Source: Flavobacteriales bacterium
Lineage (GTDB): Bacteria > Bacteroidota > Bacteroidia > Flavobacteriales_D > CANHHI01
DNA length: 7,792 bases
Reading direction: 5' to 3'
NCBI GenBank assembly: GCA_947460225.1
Contig: CANHHI010000065.1
Location: 1 to 7,792 of the forward strand
In this document: one piece after another, positions 1-5,879 of the stretch
Numbering within the stretch: the stretch's first letter is position 1
How the letters are laid out: every line of letters begins with the position of its first letter
Notes under the pieces: model-generated
What the model was told of the DNA's origin: nothing
The model's input: only the letters and a program-made list of their open reading frames with translations
Database searches by the model: none
Translations under genes and position numbers: made by a program

Positions 1-479
1 AGACTATTGCAAATCACCAGTCAGCGCAACTAGATGATGAGGTTTCTTTGAGGGATACAGCCTTAGAGCCCGTTTTAGAAATTTTGCAAGAGAATATTTT
101 ACAAAATGTTGAGCCTGTGGAACAACAAAAATCGCCTGCTCTTCATAATTACGATATAGAAAAATTATTTCCAGACCATGTGCACGAAAAAAGTTTGGAC
201 GATTGGTTAGATGGATTGAAAATTAAAAAAGACCCCATTTTACAATTAGACGACGAAAAAACAAAGACGAAAAAAACAAAAAAACGTGCCCAACAAAGCC
301 TAGAAGAGGACGAAACTTTGGTAACGGAAACTTTGGCAAAATTGTATGTGATCCAAAAAAAATGGGATAAAGCGCAAAAGGCATACATGGCTTTGGTGCA
401 TAAATTTCCAGAGCGAAAAGCATTTTTTGAAGAACAGATGAAAGAAATAGAAGCAGAAATAGAAAAAAATAAAAATTAA
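1..479 (+). CDS. TPR-type protein upstream of secG, 5' end missing
   Basis: This is the 3' part of a gene that enters the window from the left. The frame is open from base 3 without a stop, so the TTG at 48 is not a convincing start and the true start lies outside the window. The visible 158 residues begin with an acidic, probably disordered stretch, then a lysine-rich patch (KTKTKKTKKR, near bases 258-290). A helical C-terminus follows with the pattern LAKLYVIQKKWDKAQKAYMALVHKFPER, which fits one tetratricopeptide repeat plus a capping helix. Proteins with this kind of tail are commonly found just before secG in Bacteroidota, often after lptE. No enzymatic motif is visible and the function is unknown; a protein-binding role is inferred from the TPR-like helices only. 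The gene ends 10 bases before the secG ATG, so co-transcription is likely. Confidence 0.8.
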   Translation, partial: TIANHQSAQLDDEVSLRDTALEPVLEILQENILQNVEPVEQQKSPALHNYDIEKLFPDHVHEKSLDDWLDGLKIKKDPILQLDDEKTKTKKTKKRAQQSLEEDETLVTETLAKLYVIQKKWDKAQKAYMALVHKFPERKAFFEEQMKEIEAEIEKNKN

Positions 480-489
480 TTACTTGTAT

Positions 490-747
490 ATGTCAACATT
501 ATTAACCATTTTGATTGTTGTTTGCGCATTGTTGCTGGCAACTGTTGTTTTGCTACAACCTGCAAAAGAAGCAGGTATGTCTGCATCGGAGAGCTTTGCT
601 GCTATTGGTGGGGTTCAACGTACCATGGAGTTTTTAGAAAAAGCGACTTGGTTTTTATTCGCTTTATTTGTGGTGCTGATTATGGCTAAAACAGCTATTG
701 ATAAGCCCAAAACAGTTGCAAAAACTCAACAAATAGAGCAGGAGTAA
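490..747 (+). CDS. secG: Preprotein translocase subunit SecG
   Basis: SecG is the small accessory subunit of the SecYEG channel in the inner membrane and helps SecA-driven protein export. The 85-residue product has the expected two hydrophobic helices, about residues 3-23 and 52-70. They are joined by a loop that ends in the Bacteroidota SecG signature VQRTMEFLEKATW (residues 42-54). A short polar tail follows. I chose the ATG at 490 over the in-frame TTG at 484, because ATG is the stronger start codon and the N-terminus then begins directly at helix 1. The loop lacks the run of glycines often seen in SecG (here it reads PAKEAGMSASESFAAIGG), which is a mild deviation. The gene lies between the TPR-type gene and the PASTA gene, one base from the latter, so all three are probably one transcript. 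Confidence 0.93.
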   Translation: MSTLLTILIVVCALLLATVVLLQPAKEAGMSASESFAAIGGVQRTMEFLEKATWFLFALFVVLIMAKTAIDKPKTVAKTQQIEQE

Positions 748-748
748 C

Positions 749-1543
749 ATGAAAAAAAACAAGAATAGCTATTCTTGGGTATTGGAGCACTTTGCTTTGG
801 CTTCTTTTGTAGCCTTGGCTGTTGTTGTTTCTATATTGGTTTTTTTGAGTAGCTATACCCGACAAGATCAAGCCATTCCTTTACCCAATTGGGTTGGCTT
901 GCCTTTGCAGGAAGCCTTGGTCAATCAAGGTGGGTTTAGGCTGATTGTTATGGATTCTGTTTTTTTTCCTGAACGCAAGAAAGGGGAGGTGGTTCGCCAA
1001 ATTCCATCGGCGATGTATAAAGACCCTGTAACAGGTGAATTTAAGCGCAGAGCAGTGAAAGAGGGTAGGGAAATTCAATTGGTTATCAATAAGTTTAAAG
1101 CCCCTACGGTGCAAATGCCCAATTATTACGCTAGACCTATCAAAGAGGTGCGCATGCTTTTAACCGAGCGCAATATTTTTATCAAGCAAGAAGTAAAAAT
1201 ATTGGCAGAACTTTGTTCGGATTGTGTGTCTAGTGTGCTGGACAAACGTGGGCAGAAAATCAGCCCAGGCGATTACCTCAATGAAAAAGATACGGTAATG
1301 GTTTATGTAGATGCGTCAAAAGCCAAAAAAAGTTTGCTCATAGATTTGCCTTTGCTTGAAGGTATGTCTTTGGAAGAAGCGAGAGAGGCACTTTCTGCGG
1401 CAAGGTTAAACTTAGGAAAAGTAAAAGATTTAACACAAAACCCAGCCTATACGCCTGTTGTAAAAAGCCAGAATCCAAATCCTAAAAATAGGGCGCAGGT
1501 GTCTGTTGGGGCTTATGTAGATGTGGTTTTGGGTAAACCGTAA
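749..1543 (+). CDS. Membrane-anchored PASTA domain protein (three PASTA repeats, no kinase domain)
   Basis: The 264-residue product has a short basic N-terminus, one membrane helix at about residues 14-36, and then three PASTA-type units, roughly 43-114, 118-190 and 196-264. Each unit begins with the P-x-hydrophobic-x-G/N pattern typical of the fold, for example PLPNWVGLPLQEA, VQMPNYYARPIKEV and IDLPLLEGMSLEEA. PASTA domains in other bacteria bind peptidoglycan fragments or beta-lactams, mostly on Ser/Thr kinases and PBPs; here there is no catalytic domain. The topology predicts that the repeats lie in the periplasm. The second repeat holds a C-S-D-C pair (residues 156 and 159) that could form a disulfide. 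The start is supported by GGAG at 741-744, four bases before the ATG and within the secG 3' end. A stand-alone PASTA gene followed by an RluD-type gene is a familiar Bacteroidota arrangement. The precise role is unknown; peptidoglycan binding is inferred. Confidence 0.88.
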   Translation: MKKNKNSYSWVLEHFALASFVALAVVVSILVFLSSYTRQDQAIPLPNWVGLPLQEALVNQGGFRLIVMDSVFFPERKKGEVVRQIPSAMYKDPVTGEFKRRAVKEGREIQLVINKFKAPTVQMPNYYARPIKEVRMLLTERNIFIKQEVKILAELCSDCVSSVLDKRGQKISPGDYLNEKDTVMVYVDASKAKKSLLIDLPLLEGMSLEEAREALSAARLNLGKVKDLTQNPAYTPVVKSQNPNPKNRAQVSVGAYVDVVLGKP

Positions 1544-1558
1544 AAGCAAAAAAAAGCT

Positions 1559-2635
1559 ATGTTAGAAAAAGAGTTTGAAGAAGAGGTAATAGATTCAGAA
1601 ATATCCGAAGAACGTTATGAGCATAAGCGTTTGGTGGTTGATGCTGGGCAATCTGCGGTAAGAATAGACAAATATCTTGCTGAGCGTTTTGCCAGTAGCA
1701 GTAGAACACGCATTCAAGATGCCATAGACTCTGGTTTTGTTTGGGTGAACGCACAGCCTACCCGTGCCAATTACAAGGTGCGAGGCAATGATGTAATTTG
1801 CATTGCTTTTCCAGATCCACCAGCAGATATAGAGCTTATTCCAGAAGATATTCCTTTGGATATTGTCTATGAAGATGACCATGTACTTGTGTTAAACAAA
1901 CCAACCAATATGGTGGTTCATCCAGGCTCTGGGAATTATTCGGGTACTTTGGTGAATGCGCTTTTGCATCATTTTAAGGGTTCTGAAAATGTGCAAAAAG
2001 GCTTGCGCCCTGGTATTGTGCACCGCTTGGATAAACATACCAGTGGGATTATGGTGGTGGCGAAAACCGAGTATGCCCATGCCCATTTGAGCAAGCAATT
2101 TCATGATAAAATCAACGAAAGACGTTACCAAGCCTTGGTTTGGGGTGATATGCGTTGGAAATTTGGCACCATAAAAGCGCATGTGGGTAGGGCAGGGCAT
2201 GACAGAAAAATTTTTGCAGCCTATCCCGATGGCTCTGTGGGCAAACACGCCATTACGCATTGGCGTACCATTGAGCGTTTTGGCTATGTAACTTTGGTGG
2301 AATGCAAATTAGAAACAGGCAGAACACACCAAATTCGTGTGCATTTTCAACACAATGGACACCCTTTGTTTGGGGATATAGATTACGGAGGAAAGCGCAT
2401 TGTGCGAGGAAGCATGCAAATTCAAGGCTATAAACACATGGTGGATAATGCTTTGCAAATACTACCCAGTCAAGCCTTACACGCCAAAACCTTGGGCTTT
2501 TATCATCCAGAAAATGGGCATTGGATGCAGTTTGACAGCGAACTTAGCCCAGGTATGAAGCAATTGATACAAACTTGGCGAGATTTTTCTTATCATACTT
2601 TGAAAATCAACCAAGAAGATATGCAACCTGTGTAA
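1559..2635 (+). CDS. rluD: RluD family 23S rRNA pseudouridine synthase
   Basis: The enzyme converts selected uridines in large-subunit rRNA to pseudouridine; RluD of E. coli acts on helix 69 positions 1911, 1915 and 1917. The product has 358 residues, slightly longer than E. coli RluD because of an acidic N-terminal extension of about 20 residues. An S4 RNA-binding domain follows, about residues 34-85 (VRIDKYLAERF, SRTRIQDAIDSGFVWVN). The catalytic domain begins with LDIVYEDDHVLVLNKPTNMVVHPG. The active-site motif is GIVHRLDKHTSG, with the catalytic aspartate at 158. The late motif GRTHQIRVH lies at 254-262. The histidine after HRLDK, where E. coli has aspartate, does not touch the catalytic residue. 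The start ATG follows an A-rich stretch with no Shine-Dalgarno, which is normal for the phylum. The target site cannot be proven from sequence; RluC-like specificity is the main alternative. Confidence 0.93.
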   Translation: MLEKEFEEEVIDSEISEERYEHKRLVVDAGQSAVRIDKYLAERFASSSRTRIQDAIDSGFVWVNAQPTRANYKVRGNDVICIAFPDPPADIELIPEDIPLDIVYEDDHVLVLNKPTNMVVHPGSGNYSGTLVNALLHHFKGSENVQKGLRPGIVHRLDKHTSGIMVVAKTEYAHAHLSKQFHDKINERRYQALVWGDMRWKFGTIKAHVGRAGHDRKIFAAYPDGSVGKHAITHWRTIERFGYVTLVECKLETGRTHQIRVHFQHNGHPLFGDIDYGGKRIVRGSMQIQGYKHMVDNALQILPSQALHAKTLGFYHPENGHWMQFDSELSPGMKQLIQTWRDFSYHTLKINQEDMQPV

Positions 2636-2786
2636 CACAGAAGCCCCTGCGAAAAGCATTTCTGGTGCATATTTTTCACTAAATCTCATCTTCCAATCCT
2701 CACATACTTAGGTATGCTGTGGGTTTCAGATTTTGCTTTTGCAAAAACTATTTTCCATAAAATACTTTCGCAGTGGGCTTCACAGG
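2636..2786. repeat. Long imperfect palindromic element between convergent genes
   Basis: The two ends are inverted copies: GAAGCCCCTGCGAAA at 2640-2654 matches the reverse complement of 2766-2781, with one extra base in the right copy. The similarity continues inward through gaps: GCATTTCTGG against GTATTTTATGG, then ATATTTTT against ATAGTTTTT, then AAATCT, and then CC-ACA-TAC. The centre is a perfect hairpin, CATAC-TTAG-GTATG, at 2703-2716. The whole element could fold into one stem of about 70 bases per side with many bulges. Such long, decayed palindromes are typical of dispersed intergenic hairpin repeats or of MITE-like remnants. No ORF of credible quality lies inside. It starts right at the rluD stop codon and ends 7 bases before the stop of the opposing gene. 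Confidence 0.7.
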
Positions 2787-2792
2787 TTTTTT
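2640..2792. terminator. Possible transcription terminator formed by the palindrome
   Basis: The palindrome lies between two convergent transcripts, where a two-way terminator is expected. On the plus strand the outer stem is followed by a run of six T at 2787-2792, as in a factor-independent terminator for the secG-PASTA-rluD string. On the minus strand no equally clear U-run follows the stem. The stem is much longer than usual for a terminator, so this may be a secondary effect of an inserted repeat. Confidence 0.4.
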
Positions 2793-2793
2793 C

Positions 2794-3588
2794 TTATTTA
2801 AAATCCGCAGCCTGCGCTACCAATTCAGCAATATCTAGTACTTGAATATTCTCTTTGTTGTGGTGTTTCATGCCATCTGTGAGCATGGTTTTGCAAAACG
2901 GACAACCTGTTGCCACAACACTTGCCTGTGTGCTTATGGCTTGCTCTGCCCTCAAATGATTCACTTCTGTATTGCCCTTTTCGGCTTCTTTGAACATTTG
3001 CGCACCGCCTGCACCACAACACAAACCATTTTTTTTGCTTTGGTTCATTTCTACAAACTCCACGTCTAATTGTTCAATTAAACTGCGTGGCGCATCATAT
3101 ACATCATTGCCCCTTCCTAAATAACAAGGGTCGTGAAAAGTAATGCGCTTGCCTTGAAAAGTGCCACCGTCTTTCAAACGCACCTTGCCTGCTGCTATAA
3201 GGTCTTGCAAAAGTGCTGTATGGTGTTGCACCTCATAGCTTCCGCCTAGGTTTGGATATTCATTTTTTAGGGTGTTAAAACAATGTGGGCAAGCCGTTAC
3301 AATTTTCTTGATATTGTAAGCATTTAAGGTACTGATATTTTGCATGGCTTGCACTTGAAACAGCAATTCATTGCCCGCTCTTTTGGCAGGGTCGCCGGTG
3401 CAAGACTCTTCCTTGCCTAAAACGGCAAACTTTAAGCCCACGTGGTGCAAAATTTTAGCCAAGGCTTTGGTTACTTTTTTTGCCCTATCGTCAAAGCTAC
3501 CAGCGCAACCTACCCAAAATAAAATATCTATTTGTTCGCCTTTGGCTGTGATTTCAGCCATTGTAGGCACTGTAAAATTATTTTCCAT
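2794..3588 (-). CDS. Heterodisulfide-reductase-like (CCG domain) iron-sulfur subunit
   Basis: The 264-residue soluble protein has two cysteine-rich CCG domains of the HdrB/HdrD, GlpC and LutA family. Domain 1 has C28, then C63 in ESCTGDPAKRAGNE, then C100 and C103 in CPHC. Domain 2 has C155 in HDPCYLGR, C190-C191 in LCCGAGG, and C229 and C232 in CPFC, a complete set for a non-cubane [4Fe-4S] centre. Domain 1 has Ser-Cys where the family consensus has Cys-Cys, so it is incomplete. The ATG lies inside the end of the upstream gene (11-base overlap, ATGGAAAATAA), which points to translational coupling and a fixed one-to-one complex. With the neighbouring membrane subunit it makes up the domain set of membrane-bound EtfAB:menaquinone oxidoreductases and of HdrDE-like enzymes. 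The likely role is electron transfer between a soluble donor and the quinone pool; the donor is inferred, not seen. Confidence 0.88.
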   Translation of the reverse strand: MENNFTVPTMAEITAKGEQIDILFWVGCAGSFDDRAKKVTKALAKILHHVGLKFAVLGKEESCTGDPAKRAGNELLFQVQAMQNISTLNAYNIKKIVTACPHCFNTLKNEYPNLGGSYEVQHHTALLQDLIAAGKVRLKDGGTFQGKRITFHDPCYLGRGNDVYDAPRSLIEQLDVEFVEMNQSKKNGLCCGAGGAQMFKEAEKGNTEVNHLRAEQAISTQASVVATGCPFCKTMLTDGMKHHNKENIQVLDIAELVAQAADFK

Positions 3589-4885
3589 CTTCTTGTTGCC
3601 ATTTTATGCGGTCTTCGGGCGAAAAAGCCCAAGGAGAACCATTGTTTTCAATATTGTTGAACATAGATAGCCATGCCGAAGGCACTTGTGATGCTTCCAT
3701 AGCCAAGTGTTGTCTGGCTTGCATGATAATAGACAATGGGTCTAAATTGATGGGGCAGGCTTCCGTGCAAGCATTGCAAGAAGTACAAGCCCAAAGTTCT
3801 TCATTTGTAATGTAGTCTCCAACTAGACTTTTGCCGTCCGCTATGTTTACGCCGTTGTTTTGGTCTATGTTTTTGCCCACTTCTTCCAGTCTATCCCTTG
3901 TCGCCATCATGATTTTTCTAGGGGATAGCAGTTTGCCTGTTTGATTTGCAGGGCACATTGCCGTGCAACGACCGCATTCTGTGCAGCTGTAAGCGTCTAG
4001 TAAATTTTTTTGATTAAGCTCGGTAACGTCTTTGGCACCAAAATGAACTATTTCTTCGCTTGGCGTTGCGGCATAAGGGTCTGCGCTGGGGTCCAGCATG
4101 ATTTTGACTTCCCTTGTGATGCTTGCCAAATTGTCAAATTTGCCTTTGGGCTCTAAATTGGCAAAATAAGTCGCAGGAAAAGCAAGCATAATGTGCAAAT
4201 GTTTGGAATAAGGCAAATAATTTAAAAATGCCAAAACGCCCAAAATGTGAAACCACCAACAAAAACGCTCCACAAGGTGCAAGCTATCCAGCGATAAACT
4301 GGCAAACATGCCTTGCATATATTGAGAAACCCAAAACTTTTCCCCGTTTATGATGCCGTCTGTGGCGTTCATCACAAGAAAAGCCAGCATCAAAGCAATT
4401 TCAGCAATCAGTATAAAATTTGCATCGTTTTTTGGGAAACCTGCTATTTCTTTCATGCTTAAACGCTTGATATGTGCCAAATTTCTGCGCATAAAAAATA
4501 CCACGCAAGCCAGCAAAACCAAAAGCGCAAGCACTTCAAAAATGCCAATCAAATAAAAATAAGCATTGCCTAAAATGGGCGCAAACACACGGTGTGTGCC
4601 CAAAATGCCGTCCAAAACAATTTCTAACATTTCTATGTTGATCAGCACAAAACCCAAATACACCAAAATATGTAAAAAACCAGCCAAAGGTCTTTTCACC
4701 ATTTTGGACTGCCCGAGTGCCACAAGCACCAACATTTTGATGCGTCTTAGTTTGTTGTCATTGCGGGCTATGGGTGTTCCCAGCTTAATGTTGCGCAAAA
4801 TTTTACTTGCTTTGTGCGCAAACAAAAATACAGCAAGCAACAAACATGCAGTAAATAAAATTTGGGGTAAAAATAACACCATCAT
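3578..4885 (-). CDS. Membrane Fe-S oxidoreductase subunit (NarI-like haem region plus two 4Fe-4S sites)
   Basis: The 435-residue protein starts with a membrane part: hydrophobic helices near residues 3-24, 68-91, 108-132, 157-174 and 208-224. Histidines at 72, 213, 229 and 231 are possible b-haem ligands, and the WWFHILG...YLPYSKHLHI segment is typical of NarI/DsrM-like domains in this family. A ferredoxin-like part follows with two full [4Fe-4S] motifs: C301-x2-C304-x2-C307-x3-C311-P and C367-x2-C370-x2-C373-x3-C377-P. The domain order, membrane haem then clusters, matches the N-terminal two thirds of single-chain membrane-bound ETF:menaquinone oxidoreductases. The missing CCG part is encoded by the overlapping next gene. 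Two adjacent ATG codons are present and I used the first. The gene starts 34 bases after the MCE gene stop, so it is in the same operon. Menaquinone reduction at the inner membrane is inferred. Confidence 0.88.
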   Translation of the reverse strand: MMVLFLPQILFTACLLLAVFLFAHKASKILRNIKLGTPIARNDNKLRRIKMLVLVALGQSKMVKRPLAGFLHILVYLGFVLINIEMLEIVLDGILGTHRVFAPILGNAYFYLIGIFEVLALLVLLACVVFFMRRNLAHIKRLSMKEIAGFPKNDANFILIAEIALMLAFLVMNATDGIINGEKFWVSQYMQGMFASLSLDSLHLVERFCWWFHILGVLAFLNYLPYSKHLHIMLAFPATYFANLEPKGKFDNLASITREVKIMLDPSADPYAATPSEEIVHFGAKDVTELNQKNLLDAYSCTECGRCTAMCPANQTGKLLSPRKIMMATRDRLEEVGKNIDQNNGVNIADGKSLVGDYITNEELWACTSCNACTEACPINLDPLSIIMQARQHLAMEASQVPSAWLSMFNNIENNGSPWAFSPEDRIKWQQEDGK

Positions 4886-4919
4886 TTCTCTTCAATTTTT
4901 AGGCAAGATACAATTTTTT

Positions 4920-5876
4920 TTACTCTGTTGTTGCGCCTTGCTGTTTATTTTTTAAATAGGCGTCGTATTTTTCTTTGGCTTCTATGCCCTCAATCTTATT
5001 TTTATAGCGAACTTCTGAGCTTTTTGTTCCGAATACAGAAACATGTACATATCGGTGTGGATTTTCTTTTAAATCGCCTACCAAATCTTTAATCTGTGCA
5101 AGCGTTTGTTGCACTTGAATGTATATCTCATCTTGGGTGAGGAGCTTGCCAAAGGTATTGTCTGCTGTGGTTAAGCGTTTGGTGATTTGCGCTAAATTCA
5201 AAGTAGTTTCGTCCAATTGAACCACGATATGGTTTAGATTTTGCGCAGGAATGCTTGCTTTATACGTATTCAAAGTTTCGTTTACATTGGGTAAAATAGT
5301 GTTTTGAATGCTCCCAGATATTTGTGTTAAATGTGTGAGCATAACGGCAACGCTTTGTTCATTTTGTTTAATTATGCCATTTACAGCATCTAAGGCAACT
5401 TCCATTTTGAGCAAAACGTTATTGAAATTTTGCACTAAAACTTCTGTGTTGTTGAGCATGGGTTCATATTGTTTCAAAAATTGGGAAAAATCTTTGGGAT
5501 TGTCACTCTTTAGTGTATCTTTATTTTTCACCTGTTCAGCGAGTGTGCCCATTGCCAAGGAAATACTTTTTCCGCCAATTAAACTTTGGCTGGTAATCGT
5601 CGCTTTGCTGTCTTGGGGAATAGTTACCTTGGTGTTGTTGATTTCCAAATGTACCAAAACGCCGTCTTTAATTATATCAATGTTTCTAACAACACCTACT
5701 TTTACCCCATTTATTAAAATAGGGTCATCTATATTTAAACCGCCTGTTGCTGAAAACTTCGCAAAAAGCGTGTAATTGCTTTTAAAAATGTTGACTCTTT
5801 GTAAGAACAACATGCCAAAAATCAGTAGGCACAAGCCCGTACTGTAAAGAATTGCAGATTTTATATTTGTATTCAT
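4920..5876 (-). CDS. MCE/MlaD family lipid-transport substrate-binding protein
   Basis: The 318-residue product has an N-terminal membrane anchor (about residues 8-26) and one MCE domain (about 35-110). The typical MCE core is visible: YTLFAKFSATGGLNIDDPILINGVKVGVV, then the second half ending in TITSQSLIGGKSISLAMG. In E. coli, MlaD forms a hexamer on the MlaFE ABC transporter and carries phospholipids between the membranes; plant TGD2 is similar. The remaining 200 residues are mostly helical, with heptad-like leucine and valine spacing around 125-275. This fits the coiled-coil needle or plug segments of longer MCE proteins. No mlaE or mlaF permease or ATPase gene is in the window, so the transporter partner must be encoded elsewhere. 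The gene starts 3 bases after the amidase stop, a spacing that favours coupled translation. Confidence 0.88.
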   Translation of the reverse strand: MNTNIKSAILYSTGLCLLIFGMLFLQRVNIFKSNYTLFAKFSATGGLNIDDPILINGVKVGVVRNIDIIKDGVLVHLEINNTKVTIPQDSKATITSQSLIGGKSISLAMGTLAEQVKNKDTLKSDNPKDFSQFLKQYEPMLNNTEVLVQNFNNVLLKMEVALDAVNGIIKQNEQSVAVMLTHLTQISGSIQNTILPNVNETLNTYKASIPAQNLNHIVVQLDETTLNLAQITKRLTTADNTFGKLLTQDEIYIQVQQTLAQIKDLVGDLKENPHRYVHVSVFGTKSSEVRYKNKIEGIEAKEKYDAYLKNKQQGATTE

Positions 5877-5879
5877 AAT

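Noticed and set aside
250..365. Several runs of 6 to 8 A that might allow slippage or phase variation
   Set aside because: They encode lysine-rich stretches in an intact frame and are common in AT-rich genomes; no alternative frame product is apparent.
1892..2260. A 122-codon open frame antisense to rluD
   Set aside because: It lies wholly within the conserved catalytic domain of rluD and has no own features.
2477..2689. A 70-codon minus-strand open frame crossing the palindrome and the rluD end
   Set aside because: It mostly overlaps rluD and its start lies in the repeat; no protein features are visible.
4566..4955. A 129-codon open frame antisense to the Fe-S membrane gene
   Set aside because: It is a shadow of the membrane-protein codons and has no recognisable motif.
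5308..5775. A 155-codon open frame antisense to the MCE gene
   Set aside because: It is the shadow of a well-supported gene on the other strand; its translation is rich in Cys, Ser and Phe and shows no domain pattern.
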